Assembly (NCBI GenBank): GCA_016647705.1
Contig: CM028326.1
Location: 620,001 to 684,000 of the forward strand
Direction: 5' to 3'
Length of the DNA stretch: 64,000 bases
Source: Eucommia ulmoides
Taxonomy: Eukaryota; Streptophyta; Magnoliopsida; Garryales; Eucommiaceae
Made by a program: the position numbers and the translations under genes. Below the pieces are notes generated by a model. It saw only the letters and a list, made by a program, of their open reading frames with translations. It was not told the origin of the DNA and did not search any database. The stretch's first letter is position 1, and each line of letters starts with the position of its first letter. This document shows positions 1-12,778 of this stretch, piece after piece.

Positions 1-1147
1 TTCCATCCAAAATTATTAACGTTTTTAATTTATGAGATTGAAACAAATGTGAAATTTGAGGGACCAAATGTGCAATTTGGCAAACATCAGGGTCCACATA
101 GACATCCACCCCATACTTTAGGGGCCAAAGTTGTAATTTTCCCATATTTTTATCGAGGAGGAAGTATGATAACCTGAGCATCCAAAACTACCCTTTCTTC
201 CCTCTTCTTCAATTCACATTTTAATCCACCTATAATTTTATTAATAGAATCTATTAACAATAGACCTAAGTGGTCCGACCCTTCCTCAGACCCCGCGCAT
301 AGTAGGAGCTTTGTAGCACCGGGCTGCCTTTTTTAAGAATCTGTTGACAATATGTTCTTCACACTTTCACAGCTCAATTCACACCACCCCGGGAACAAAG
401 ATGTAGAGTAACCCAAACCCAATCGCATGAGAATAAGGAAATTACATATACACCCTCCATAAATTAATCAATTGACTAAATTTTGAAGGGGGCAAGAGAG
501 AGAATATGTCAACGTGCCACAAAACTATGGGCCCAAACTCAATTGCCAGATATAACTATCACAAAAGCAAGACTAACATCAAACTCAATTGCCAGATATA
601 ACTATCACAAAAGCAAGACTAACATCAAACTCAATTGCCAGATATAACTATCACAAAAGCAAGACTAACATTCCGTTAACATATTCAAGGATGACTTCTG
701 TTAAACCCACATGCCATTTCAGGGAATAGCCACAATTATAGTATAAATCATGGCCACGATTATAGTATAACTAAGGAGTGATTTATGTATCACACTACGT
801 GGCTATGGTCTAAGACAAATTAGATAGCAGTATCTAGTGGAAAATAACCTCAGGAAAGGTTGATGACTTGACCTATCTCCTATATAACTATTGAAAAAAT
901 CTCATATGACCTGACCCATTTGTTCTCAAAAACAACTGCAAGGCAACTGCAAAAGAGAGAATTTCAGCATTTGGCAGTCCAGCACAAAGCTCCAATCAGC
1001 ACGGTGCCCATGGGAGGCCATGAGGTGCGTTCCCTTGACTCTGTTTGTTTGGAGAGACTGCTTAAATAGTAGCTGTGATTCTGAATCACACAACTCAGAT
1101 GGATTTTTTATCTTAATGAAGGGTACAAGTCAATTGAGAAGACTTAC
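1..1147 (-). other. SYP5 intron with a transposon end and a 46-bp tandem repeat
   Basis: No exon was recognised here. Bases 1-170 match the right half of the small element seen complete at about 35638-35945, sharing the phrase CACCCCATACTTTA and an A/T-rich end. Bases 536-672 hold three near-perfect copies of a 46-bp unit. The rest is unremarkable AT-rich DNA. Confidence 0.5.
536..672. repeat. 46-bp tandem repeat, about three copies
   Basis: The unit starts AACTCAATTGCCAGATATAA and repeats at 536, 582 and 628 with essentially no change before running into unique sequence near 672. It lies in the SYP5 intron. The lack of divergence suggests a recent expansion and a length-variable locus. Confidence 0.85.
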
Positions 1148-1365
1148 AGAGGCTTGTTTCCGGTAGGCTTAGCCGGAAGAGACTCTAAGCTATCAAGTCT
1201 AGTTCCTAATATTGTAATTTTTCTCCGTATGCTTGATGAGTGTCGTTGAACCTCTGGTCCTGATGCGGGGAGTGAACTCCTTTCAGATATCATGCCAGAG
1301 ATATCATCAGCAAGCTTTAGCGCCTCATTGTATTCTCTCATCCATGGATCCGCAGAAGACCCCAT
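1148..1365 (-). CDS. SYP5: SYP51/SYP52-type syntaxin (Qc-SNARE), first coding exon only
   Basis: The exon reads from an ATG at 1365 to a donor (CT|GTAAGT) at 1148/1147, giving 72 codons plus two bases. The protein begins MGSSADPWMREYNEALKLAD and continues with an arginine-rich IRRKITILGTRLDSL segment, the characteristic N-terminus of the plant SYP5 group. Those Qc-SNAREs act in fusion at the prevacuolar compartment and vacuole. Only the start of the N-terminal helical domain is here; the SNARE motif and tail anchor would lie in exons beyond the left edge. The exon begins at 1369 after a TTTCAG acceptor, four bases before the ATG, so an intron lies in the 5' leader. I searched 1-1147 for the expected next exon and found none, so that stretch is read as intron. 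SYP51 and SYP52 cannot be told apart from this exon. Confidence 0.88.
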
Positions 1366-2899
1366 TTATCTGAAACATAGTGGAGATAGTATAATCAATC
1401 AGAAGGCAATGCGAAAAATATCCTATATAGAAATGTATATGTAGCTTTAGTAGGCGCCATCTATCAAACACAAGTACATAACACCACCCTCCGTCCCTAG
1501 CATAAGAACTTGTACAGAAAAGTGCAAATCATAATCATTATAAACAAATACATACAACAGCTTTAACTAGAAGAAGCAAGGAACGGTACTACTGGCTTTA
1601 ACTAGACGAATAGAGAGAGAGATAGGTAAGAATAAACTTTTTAAAAATAATTTGTATTCATAGAATTACTCCTACATTGACCCATAAAGCCTCCTAATCA
1701 TGCCCATGGGCCATACTAAGCATCAAAGTTGACAAACTTCTCCAACATACGCAAGTATTAATTCATAAATACAATTATAAAATAATAGTTTGCAAGTTCA
1801 ACCGAATAAAACTTGAACAACAATCTTCTTAAAACAAACATAACACTAACGTAGAGCGCCAATAGAGTGAAGATTTGAATGGGGCAGGAGGAAGAAAACA
1901 GGAAGCCTTGAGCATAACCTCAACTTCACATACACAAAGGTATGGATTTTTATCCTTGAAGGTAGTTTCCAGTATAATAGTTTCTCAGGCCCAGAAAAAT
2001 CATTCTGTGGAAGGAAATTTATTGTTAGCAATTCGTTATTGGTTGAATGGCTGCTACTTATGATTTCATTATTGAATCCGACCATTGAAATTAAATTGGC
2101 GAGACATGATCTCTCCAAGCCCTTGCCCAAACGGCAAGCGCAAACACCACTAGCCCAAACGGCAAGGTGGTTGACAAGAACAATGGATGCATCTTTTCTG
2201 AACGTAAGAAACTGAAATGTGGAACATTGTTGAGGATAATTAGATGTGATTTTGTTCTCAGAATTCCAAAAGCAAAAGCTAACTCACAACGAAAGAGTTC
2301 CCAAGGTCTACTTAATAGCAACTTCAATTTAGCAGACTGACTTCGCAATAAGTGGTTTTCAGAAGCTAGTCCATGTGACTTTTTGAATAGTGCACAACTG
2401 AAAGTCGGGTCTTTTTCTTAAAGTCCATCTCTAATCAGCTGCCAAACATGCCACTCTTGTTCGAATGGACTTCTGCATGGGGCAATAGCCTGTATGGATC
2501 TGCCCACAAACACGAATTAAGAGCCATGATTCTGCTAATACACAACCAAAAAAACACTCCAACAACTAAGGGTGTCCGTGATCTCATTGAGAACGCAGAG
2601 CCAAAATCAGTTCCATTGCAGACGACAAACAGATGTTGAATTCATTCAATTCCCAAATAACATGAATCGACGATACAAAAAATAGGCATCAACATTCCAT
2701 TGCTTCAGAAGGTCATCAATCATTTATAATTCAGCGGAAGTATCAGACATCAAATTGTGCCAATTAAATTAGGGCATCAATGACTCAATAGAAACGATTT
2801 CAATGTCTATGATGAGATCCTACGCGTGTACAGATACGCAAACAAATCCGAGTAAATAAGCGAATATGTAAAACCCTAAATATGAAACGAAACCGATAC

Positions 2900-3110
2900 C
2901 TTGAAAAATGAAGAATTTTTAACTTGGTCGTTGGTTTGAATCAACGATCTGAATCTGGAACCGAATTGTGAAGACGATGATGATCGTGTTGCTGCTCTGA
3001 ATGGTATACCGTTAAATTATTCGACGGGAGGCCACACGGATTTGCCACCAATGTCCGGCAGCGTTTGTCCGGCCTCCTCGTCGTTTAGATCACAGGCGTG
3101 ATGGGACTAT
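2900..3110 (-). other. probable 5' leader exon and promoter of the SYP5 gene
   Basis: Reading leftwards, a consensus donor (CAAG|GTATCG) ends an exon at 2900, and the next usable acceptor in that direction is at 1370, just before the SYP5 ATG. The stretch to about 3110 is richer in C and G than its surroundings and has no long frame. I infer a non-coding first exon; the transcription start is not visible. The 2901-to-1369 interval holds no coding sequence I can recognise. Confidence 0.5.
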
Positions 3111-3254
3111 ATAATGCATTATTGAGGTAAAGAAACAACTAGGACAAGAAAGTGGGTCTACGTTCGCCCTTTCGGCCTATATCATTTCGACATTCAACCA
3201 ACCAAACAAAGCAATTGAATTGAATGGACTTGTGGGTGAGAAGATTAATGATTT

Positions 3255-3450
3255 TTTTTTATTTTTTTTTTATTTTTTTGTATGCTCGAGTGTTATCCAT
3301 ACAGAGTGTAAGACTAATCTCGTTCGCGATGCGTGGTTGTCCCTCCTAACAAATATTTTTTCGCAAACTTGAACACCTGGCTTTACAAAAGTCTCTCAAC
3401 TGCTTTAATTTAAACAGATCTTAACACTTGAATTACACTATGTTGGTAGA
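3255..3450 (-). mobile_element. SINE family A, copy 1 (tRNA-like retroposon)
   Basis: Read on the minus strand this is a short body with an A-box-like stretch, a weak B-box and an A-rich tail (the T-rich run at 3247-3280 on the plus strand). It aligns by eye with copies at about 31712-31880 and 41935-42075. The third copy has the clearest polymerase III boxes, which supports the SINE reading for all three. Confidence 0.6.
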
Positions 3451-3573
3451 AAGATTAATGAATTTTAGCCTATTTAGTTCATATATTTCAATAATTTTTT
3501 TAAGAGAAGTCTAAATTTCCTGTAATACGTAAAAATTATTAACTTTTTATGTAAAAAATTACAGGACGTTTAC

Positions 3574-4095
3574 TAGGGATAGTCATTGGCCTGGAGGCCC
3601 GCCCAGCCCGCCCCTATTTTTTTAGGGCTTGGGCTTGGTGTTTGAGCCCATGGACCGGACTAGGGCCTAAAGATTAAGGCTCATTCATTTTTAAGGCCGG
3701 GCTAGGGCTTGATTATTTTTGTTTAGGGCCGGCCCGGTTCGACCCGAACTTTTTTAAAATATAAAAATAAAAATTAAAAAATATAGAGAGAGAGAGAAAA
3801 AAAAAAGTTGAGGGGCCATTTTGTAATTTTTTATTTTAGCTAGATAATTTAGCAAACCCTAGTTTCATTCATCTTCATAGAGAGAGAGTTGATGGGTCAT
3901 TTTGTAATTTTAGTATTTAATTTTTAAATTTAAAAAAAAAATTATAGGGTCGGGCCGGGACTTAATTTTTTTTTGTAGGGCCGGGCTTGGGTATGAAATT
4001 AGGGCCCGATCATAGGGCCGGCCGGGTTAGGGCCTAACATTTTTGTGTAATACCCTAGTCAAAATCCGGCCCGGCCCGGCCCATGACCATCCCTA
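3574..4095. mobile_element. hAT-type non-autonomous element with 8-bp target duplication
   Basis: The left end starts TAGGGATAGTCATTGGCC and the right end, reverse-complemented, starts TAGGGATGGTCATGGGCC. The element is flanked on both sides by the same 8 bp, ACGTTTAC (3566-3573 and 4096-4103). An 8-bp duplication with a short TAGGG-type terminal repeat is the pattern of the hAT superfamily. The interior alternates GGCCCGG-rich blocks with A/T runs and encodes nothing, so movement would need a transposase from elsewhere. A related copy is at 13257-13762 and a fragment near 62275. Confidence 0.85.
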
Positions 4096-6324
4096 ACGTT
4101 TACCAACTACCAAATGAATCTTAATTTTTATTTTTTTTATGAACTAAACAATCCTTTTACAATATAAGGACGGTTCAGCCCTTCTGAACAACAGTTACAT
4201 TCCATATTTCCATCTATAATAATTTTCTCAAATATATATTCTAAAATTTAAGGGCAGTTACCATAATCGATCAATTTAAATCGTTTTATTTTAAAATCAC
4301 CTGATTAATCATTTGTAATCTTTATTTTCATCAGCCGATTATACTAAAATAATCGTATGTTATCATGATCATGTATTTTGCATCGAAGAAAAAAACTCAC
4401 GGTCATGTTAAATTCAATACAATATATCTGTTTTATTAGTTGAATGCAACTGAGTTGAACTCAATACATTAACTTACAAAATATTATTCATGTTGTATTT
4501 AACATAATTACATCAATTGACAGATCCAGTATTTTATGCATGAATTTGCATGTTAAATGCTACCTTAAAAAATTTTAGTTTTCTGTCATTTCATTTGTTA
4601 TTTTTTTTAGTGAAAATTTTAGGACGTTTACGAATTTTTACATTTGGGAAAGTTTATATTTATTTGGAACGTGACTGAATTTAAAAACACAATTATGTTG
4701 AATATAACATCGAAATACAATGAACATGTAAGACAAAACACAACAATATCATGTTAAATATAACATCATATCCCCTTATCTGTCCTTGGTTCACATCTTC
4801 TCATCTCAAGCAACCACGAATTTGACTAGGTAAATTTGATTAGTAAATTTACAAGTAACCTCGATAAATTTTTAAATTCATTTTTTGTCTTTTTTGAATT
4901 TTAATTCTAAATACTCAAGAAAGTTGTTAAGATCTACTAAAATTTTACAGTAATGCATTAAACTTGCAGGTAGTCATCCCGATTGTTCAAATGAATTGTC
5001 TTAATTCTAAATTAGTTTATCCACTTTATAACTCTTATAAATACTGTTGACATTCTTTTAAAGTGTGAGCATGTGGATTTATTTACTTATTTCTGTTTTT
5101 ATCTTTGGATCTACTGTGGTAAACACTAGCAGAGCCGCGTAAGATCGAGGGGGACAAGCCCCCTCTTAATTTTTGTACCTTTATACATATATTTTATAAA
5201 AATTCAAATAAAAATCTTAAAATTTTATGTAAGTCCCATTGAATTATACGAGTATCTAATAAATATTAAAAAATAAATCTTATTCGATCAATTTTCTAAA
5301 TCCACCGTTAATAATAGATAAATTTCAATCATTTTTTTTTTTTTCAATTTGAAGCTTCAATTCAGGTATCGAAATTCTTAGGGATGAAGTCACGTTAGGC
5401 TGAGGGGTACTCAAGCCCCCCTTTAACTTTTAATTTTTTAATTTTATGAAAGTTCAGTTACCTGTGAAATTTTATACAAATTCCTCTTGATTTATATAAA
5501 TATCTAACAAATATCAAACTTTTTTTTTTAAATCAATTTTATAGATCTTTTGTGCAAACGCTATCTATGTATATTTTAAAAAAAATCATCATCGAACCAT
5601 AAAAAAAAAATAAAAAAAATAAAAAATAAAAAAATGATGAGGGTTAGGTGGTCCAACGATGCCACATCTTTATGCCAAAGATGCTCAGATACCCAAGAAA
5701 CGTTAGATCATGCACAGAGAAAACGATAGAAATAAGGAAACGATTGATAGTTCCTCTAGGGAGTTGTTTTGGGTCGCTTCCAAAATGCATATACTCTTCA
5801 AACGATTGATAGTGAACGATAGAAATAAGGCAGAGGCATTTGTTCGCCGCCCTTAGTTTTCTTATTTTTTTTTTGCACCAAAAAAATTTAGAAAATCTTG
5901 TTGATAGATCTCAAGACTAAAAAAATCAATTTCTAATGACCATGTCATGTGTTAAAAAATAATTATTACAGAATTTCGTAGAGTGATGATCTTATGAAAT
6001 GAGACCTAATAGAAAGCTATATTTTTCACATAATTAATTAATAAAAAAAAAAAGAGGAGAAATAAACACGCACGCACAAAAAGAAAATAATTAGCAGAAG
6101 AGAAAATATAAGGGAAAACAAGCGAGGGAGAATGAAAGTAGTATTTCTGGCGCCGGGAGTTGAATCCACAAGGGGCGCGAGAGAGAGGGGGAGACCGAGA
6201 AGACCAGTGAATTCGGAGCAAGATTGCATGATTCCATGGACTTTACAGTACATCGGATGAGAAAGAGCTGGTGATAGCCGTCAAATCAGCTTGTTTTAGG
6301 TTACACGAGTCGATTTTAGGGAAG

Positions 6325-9300
6325 ATGTCGGACCTAGACAGGCAGATAGAGCAGCTGAAGAGGTGCGAGCCGTTGAAGGAGTCGGAAGTCAAGGCTCTTT
6401 GTCTCAAAGCCATGGAAATCCTCGTCGAAGAGAGTAATGTTCAGAGGGTGGATGCTCCAGTCACTGTAAGCCACAGATAAATCCCCTTAATTTTTAATTT
6501 GTATGTTTTCCGTTTGGATGATTGAGGTATGGAGAAGCTGCTGAATCAGATTGTAGTTGTTATCGTTTGCTTAATCTATTTTGTTTTATTTCGACTGTAC
6601 AGAGTTTGAACTTTGGAATCAATTGAGTTTGAATATCAGTCATGTTTCATGTGTGTTTTTCCTTTATATGTGAAACCCCATGAACACGGTTCTCAGGTCC
6701 CAATTGCCTTGTTTCTTGTATATTGAATATTGAAACTGGTTATTGATACTATTCGATGCAGAGATTACTCTCAAACGTGTGTTATCCTATTGCACTGATT
6801 TAAATACTTAGGGGTGGTGGGGTAATTAAAGGGCCTGTTTGGTTTAAAACTTGAGAGCAATTTTTCGATAAGTTAAAAAACAGTTTTCAAATATAATTCA
6901 TTTGGTTTGGTGAAAGAATGTTTCTGAAAACAAAATCTTTATTAAACATGTGTGAATGATAAAAAGAGAAGTGGTGTGATTGATCGAGTATATATATATA
7001 TATATTTTTTTTTTTGAAGTTAGGAAAGATTAGTGTATGTGCATGAGAGAGGAGAAAGAGAGACAAGTGTGTGGTTGAGAAAAAAGTTTTCAAGTAATGA
7101 GAGTCCAAAATTATAAAATCTTTTTGAAAATGATAAAATATAATATTTTAAAAGCGGTGATATGTTTGATTGAAAAGTGTAAAAATGTTGTTGTAAATTA
7201 ATTTGAATTATGATGTAAGAAGAGAATAGTCGAGTTTTTTGTTTTTGAAAATGGGGATTACGTATCCAGAAGCAAAACCAAATGCACCATAAGTTGCTTT
7301 TGATAATGAGAACCATGCCTTGTGCATACTGAGAGGAGGGAGAAGCTACCATTGGTCCTCAGTTCAACAAGCGAATATGCATATTTGTAATGTAACTGTT
7401 ATAACACTCTCACATGCACACATCGAGTGGATAGGATTGAATAATTAAAGAGTTTATTATCTATTCGAATTGCGTGCAATCATTCATTTTATCTCTTGAC
7501 AATTGTGGGGTATGGATGAAATGTGATAGGAATTAGCTGAAAGGCCCAAAATAACAAATTTGGGAACTTGGATGGCACTTCATATCACGTTTAACTAAGA
7601 ACTACTAAATTCAACACCACGTTTCTCGTTAGGTTTAAATACATTGCCTTTGCTTGTGTGTGAGCGCGCGCGTGGGTACAAGCTCATGTTTGACATAAGG
7701 TTGAATTTTATAATCTTTGTGGTTTCAGCCATCAAGTTGAATTTGAGGTGGCTTGGTTAGTGTTTTTTCATAGGGCATAGCCCAGAATTCCAGTTATTCC
7801 AGTTTAAGCGCTATAGCGTTTTCGATTCTGTTCATCCATTGAGCCTTACTTGCATCCCTGGACATGTAAATTGCACTGGCAGTGGCTTAGATTTGGTGTG
7901 TAATAGTCTGGACTTTGGTTAATCTGAAAGCAAATACTACAATCACATAGTATTTTTTCATTTAGCCTGTTTTTGTGTCCTTTGTTTTATTATGAGGTTG
8001 CTATGTTTTACTACATGGTATCATGTGTGTGTGCAGTTACTATAATCACATAGCTCAATGAATTTGAGCTTATCTTTCTAGATATTTCAGGAATCTTCTG
8101 TAAATCATATTTTTAAAAACTTCAGCTTCAGTTTGAGTTTCTATCGGATTTGTTACTACTTGCAGCATTGCATTATGTGTGTATTTCAATTCAGGGTTAA
8201 TCAGCATATATGCTGAAAGTTTTTTCAGATTCAATGTTGGTTTCTAATGGACAAGCTTTTGTTTTGTGGCCATAATGAGTTAACTTTTACTATGATATCA
8301 AATACAAATTCAACAATTAGTTGATATCTATTCGATAGATTCAATCTAGTTGATTTTAATTAGAAGATTAAAAACTTATTCGAATGACTTACAAATAAAG
8401 AGAAAAACGGAGGATCGAAAATTACAAGAGACTTATTTGAAGGACAATCTAATAATTTTCCCAAATGATTAATAGGGATGAGACATTAGCATCATTTATG
8501 GATTGGTGAATGGATTTCAGAAAACATATGTAGGTTGCTTTTGCTCCAGATTAATTGGACATTTCTAATGAATGGCGTATAGAAGCATCAATTGTTCTTT
8601 AGTGGAACTGCAATTCTGTATTAAGTTTGTCAGATTGCTGTTGAGATTAATCATATATGTCAATTACTGTTAAGCTTAATCATATCATCCTCTCCCACAA
8701 AATCCAATTGGAGGGCATATTTTTTTCCTAGCACTCCTATACATTTACTTGCAGTTGTAGGAGTATTCCTTGAAGATTTTTGTCTTGTCACACATATTAC
8801 TTCATAAATATGAATGTTGCTGACAACTTTTCTGGATTTGATGCATTTTAAAAACATTGTCACAAATTGTCTACTGTGAATTTGAATTCAATGTTTTCCC
8901 TTCTATAGATATGTGGTGACATCCATGGACAGTTCTATGACATGAAAGAGCTATTTAAAGTAGGAGGTGATTGTCCGAAGACTAATTATTTATTTCTGGG
9001 AGATTTTGTTGATAGAGGATTTTACTCGGTTGAGACGTTTCTACTTCTACTAGCCCTAAAGGTAAGTTGCATCTTTTTTATTTTTCTTTTGAAGTGGGCA
9101 TTCGTGAGATGAGAAAACTCACGCCATCTAAAAATTATTTGGTTACTTACAAGCTTATGTTCCCCTAGTTTGTTTTCATGATGCTCTTTTGAAGAAGTTA
9201 AGAGTGTACAAGAATGAGTTTTTAGCATGGTTAGTTCACTTGAGCATGCAAAACCTCCTTTAATAGTTTTAAAATTCAAAGAAAGGAGAAAAATAAAAAG

Positions 9301-11968
9301 ACAAAGAACACACTGTAGAAAACTATGATTATGAAGCTGTTCTTTTTTCAGTTAATTTTGATAACTCCATCCAACTCCCCATGATCAGAAGCCAAGGTGA
9401 AATGGTCATCAGAAATAACAAACATCTGCCTCATTTGATGCGTATGCCATGTTTATGTTCTAGTGGCACTTTCTTTGTAAAATTTTGGCATGCTTAATTC
9501 TCGTAAAAGTCTATCTCTGCATAGCCGTCATTATTGGAGAGTCTTAGGCAGTAAGCATAAAGAACTGCTCGGCTTCCAAAGCTTTTGAGTCCTGCCCTGA
9601 TTTTTCTACCACGTAGAAGTTTGAGCTGAAACATGGTTGATGGAATTGGGTGCCACGAGGCTTCCTTCTGGTTTCTTTTCTTGTATGCTTCTAGAAACTA
9701 TGTAGTTCATAAATCAAACATGAAAACTCATAGAACCAATACCTGTTGCTGAAAATAATATAAGCAATCATAAATCATGGAGCAAGAAATGTCTAATTGT
9801 CAAAGTACTTGAGTCGAGCAATTGCAAAATTAGTTTTAAATATGGGTGTCCTCCATCATGCATGGTTATTCATGATAAACAAAATCTTCGGTATTCCAAT
9901 TCAAGGAAAACTGCTAATTGGAAGGATAGGTCTTAGACCTTCAAGGGTGCAGACCTTTACATTGCCTTGTTAATACTTTCAGAACACTTGCTTTATCTGT
10001 TTCTTGTCTTTTCCCTTTGTCTTTCAATTGATTTTTTTTGTATCATCAGGTGAGATATCCCGATCGAATAACACTTATTAGGGGGAACCATGAGAGCCGC
10101 CAAATCACTCAGGTTAGTCTTGTACATTTATTTATCTAGTTTAACTTTGTATTTGTTTGACAAACTGATCCGTTTTCCTTCATCTCTAGGTCTATGGATT
10201 CTATGACGAGTGCCTACGGAAGTATGGGTCAGTGAACGTGTGGAGATACTGCACTGATATATTTGATTACTTAAGGTTTGCAAATTTACTAAAGATTTTA
10301 CATAGGTGCATATGCCTGATGAATGGTTTACAAGCATTAGTGGCAATTGAATTGCATATGATATGATAGTAATTGTAGAAAATGTCAACGAAATATCAGC
10401 ACATTGGTTGCTGATCGTTTTTGATCTCCTGATTGCTAATACTAGTAAGTAGGATCTTCGGCTTGAGTTGATATTCTGGCTGAAAATTATGCTGCTTGGA
10501 GAGGGTAGCTTCCTTGATGTTTCTTGCCTTGTTTGCTAATGACATTTTAGAGTTTAAACATGCTGCTAAAAATCATAATTTTTAGCTTGACAAGCTATGT
10601 ATATTTACTCGTTGCATCATGCCCTTAATGCTCATCTAAATCATGCGTCATCAGATGCCCTGCCTTGTTCTTCATTTTGCTCAAAACATTTGGCCCCACC
10701 TTTTGACATTTTTCTCAATGGTGTTCTACTGCAGCCTGTCGGCTCTCATCGAGAACAAGGTATTCTGTGTTCATGGTGGTCTATCTCCTGCTATTTCCTC
10801 ACTAGACCAGGTCTGAGATTTTTTTCCCCAGATCATTCCATTTGTCTTGTGCCTTGTTACAGAAAATTAACGACCCTTTTTGACAGATAAGAACAATTGA
10901 TCGAAAGCAAGAAGTACCCCACGATGGTGCAATGTGTGACCTACTATGGTCAGATCCAGAAGACATTGTTGATGGTTGGGGCTTGAGTCCACGTGGTGCG
11001 GGTTTTTTGTTCGGTGGTATTGTCGTTACTTCTTTTAATCACAAAAACAACATTGATTATATATGCCGTGCACATCAGCTGGTAATGGAGGGTTATAAAT
11101 GGATGTTCAACCAACAGATAGTTACTGTTTGGTCAGCGCCAAATTACTGTTACCGGTACGAATAGGAATTTGGATTTGATTTTCCACTCCCCACTCGCAA
11201 ATTTTCAAGTATCAATGTCTGATTAATTAGTATATGCTTACAGGTGTGGCAATGTAGCTGCAATTCTTGAGCTGGATGAGAATCTTAATAAGGTGTTTCG
11301 TGTATTTGAAGCAGCACCACAGGTTTGTGCATATGACTTTTTCACAATAAGTTGAGATTAGGTTGACCCTTTTTTGGTGTTTTTGGTTCCCAGATTTATG
11401 TTATTGTCATCAAAAAGTTGAAATATAAATAGAAATCTGGAACAAACAATGTTGTTCCATTTTCATAAATTTGTTCTAAAATTCAGGGAACCGAATAGAA
11501 ATATGTAGGGTTAATTGCTTAACCCCCTTCTACTTTAGTCTTGTTTCAATTTAACCCCTCTACTTTAAAAACCCACACATTGCCTCCTACTGTTTACTAA
11601 AAGGAGAAACTCACATTTTATTCAAAAAATATGAAAATAAATTAATTTTCTTTTATTTTTTAATTTAAATTTAGTATTTAAAAGTAAACCGACATTTTTC
11701 TCTCTAGCTCTATTTCTCTCTATTTTTATTTTTTTCTCTTTTAATAAAGAAAAAAAAAATAAAGGGTAATTTTGTCCATTTCATGTAACATTTAGATGAA
11801 AATTTTATTTTCACCCATCTTTTAAGATATTCGGCTAAGTTAAACAAAAAAAAGAGTTCGTTTTCCAATTTACTCCAAGTAGAACGGGGTAAAGCGCACG
11901 TTTTTAAAGTAGAGGGGACAAAATGAAACAAGATGGAAGTACAAGGCGGTAAAAGGCGATTAGCCCAA

Positions 11969-12008
<40 letters not shown>

Positions 12009-12214
12009 TCTATACTTCTGTTTCTGTTCCCACGTTTCTGGGAACAAAAACAGAAATATGGGAACAGGAACACCAAACGAACAACCATCCCATCTTTAAC
12101 TGGAACAATAGAAGCAACAACTATCTACACATTTTTCTGAACTGATTTGATTATGATGTGCAGGAATCAAGAGGAGCCCCAGCCAAGAAACCACCGCCAG
12201 ATTACTTCTTATGA
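6325..12214 (+). CDS. PPX: PP4-type protein phosphatase catalytic subunit (PPX)
   Basis: Eight exons: 6325-6465, 8909-9061, 10050-10112, 10190-10275, 10735-10810, 10887-11155, 11244-11322, 12164-12214. They join in frame to 305 aa, the usual PPX length. The start [20 protein letters not shown] is typical of PPX/PP4 rather than PP2A. The metallophosphatase signatures are complete: GDIHG (50-54), GDFVDRG (78-84) and GNHE (110-113), which bind the two metals used to hydrolyse phosphoserine and phosphothreonine. The protein ends DYFL (302-305), the tail that is methylated on its last leucine in PP2A-like enzymes. The frame is open upstream of 6325 but has no earlier ATG. Intron 1 is 2.4 kb, and intron 7 carries nested transposons. 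Catalysis is the family function; the partner subunits are not encoded here. Confidence 0.96.
6829..7360. mobile_element. possible MITE-like insertion in PPX intron 1
   Basis: The segment opens GGGCCTGTTTGGTTTAAAAC directly after TTAAA, the kind of end seen in Tourist/Harbinger-type elements with TTA or TAA targets. I could not match a clean opposite end; a diverged one may lie near 7270-7320. It includes a short TA repeat and a T-run at about 6990-7015. The call rests on one end only. Confidence 0.35.
11368..12090. mobile_element. MITE in PPX intron 7, interrupted by a second MITE
   Basis: The outer left end reads TTTGGTGTTTTTGGTTCCCA, and the right end, reverse-complemented, reads GTTTGGTGTTCCTGTTCCCA, an imperfect inverted repeat. 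Within it, about 11508-11970 is bounded by another inverted pair with the shared phrase CCCCTCTACTTTAAAAAC inside each arm. The right part of the outer element contains a TA repeat (11975-12003) and a small GTTCCCA...TGGGAAC hairpin. It all lies between exons 7 and 8 and would be spliced out. Confidence 0.55.
11508..11970. mobile_element. inner MITE with ~65-bp inverted ends
   Basis: The left arm begins TAGGGTTAATTGCTTAACCC. The right arm, reverse-complemented, begins GGGCTAATCGCC and converges on the same CCCCTCTACTTTAAAAAC phrase. It encodes nothing, and the target duplication was not resolved. It must be younger than the outer element it splits. Confidence 0.55.
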
Positions 12215-12544
12215 AACCCACTTCATAAATTTATCATTTTTTTTTCTTCCAGTTCTTCTGAAATTGATTGATTGCCTGTCAAAACTATATAATTTGGTGG
12301 AAGCTTGAAGAACATTCAATCCGGGTCATATTATTAATGAAAATGAAGTGATGGGTGTTGCCTTGCATTTGTCTCATCGGAGGCTAACACAGTTCTTAAA
12401 ACCTTTCGGTTCTTCATTTTTATAGTTTTCTGGCTATTGAGATTTTTATTTCATTGTAGTAGTGGTTGGTATACTGCGTGTCAACCGGGGACTCGCCGTC
12501 ATTATGAGTTTTTCACTAAGATTTCAAATCGCGGTCCCGAATTT

Positions 12545-12778
12545 AAGTTGATTATATTTGGACTCTTCCTCAGAGAAAGACGATCAAACGATTCTCAATC
12601 ATGGTCATTGTGGATCGGATATATAAAAAGAAGTTCCAGATATTTGATCTCTTTCTCTTTGAAGTTGATTATATTTGGACTCTTCCTCAGAGAAAGACGA
12701 TCAAACAATTCCCAATCATGGTCCTTGTGGATTGGATATATAAAAAGAAGCTCCAGATATTTGATCTCTTTCTCTTTG
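12545..12778. repeat. 117-bp tandem duplication downstream of PPX
   Basis: Two copies, at 12545 and 12662, each starting AAGTTGATTATATTTGGACT, differ at only a few positions. The period of 117 bp equals 39 codons, so frames stay open on both strands across the pair. I see no start context, splice sites or family resemblance that would support a gene. It begins 331 bp after the PPX stop, so it could fall in a long 3' UTR. Confidence 0.8.

Larger units (their letters stand above)
3111..6324. other. intergenic DNA between SYP5 and PPX
   Basis: No gene is supported. Besides the SINE and the hAT element there are two diverged direct copies of an A/T-rich unit at about 5125-5330 and 5385-5560, each with a G-run facing a CCCCC-run (GGGGGACAAGCCCCC in the first). 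Most of the rest is A/T-rich. The last 200 bases, rich in GA on the plus strand, should hold the PPX promoter and 5' leader. Confidence 0.5.

Noticed and set aside
6271-6324. N-terminal extension of PPX upstream of 6325
   Set aside because: The frame is open but its first codon is GTG, and PPX proteins begin MSDLD at the ATG at 6325.
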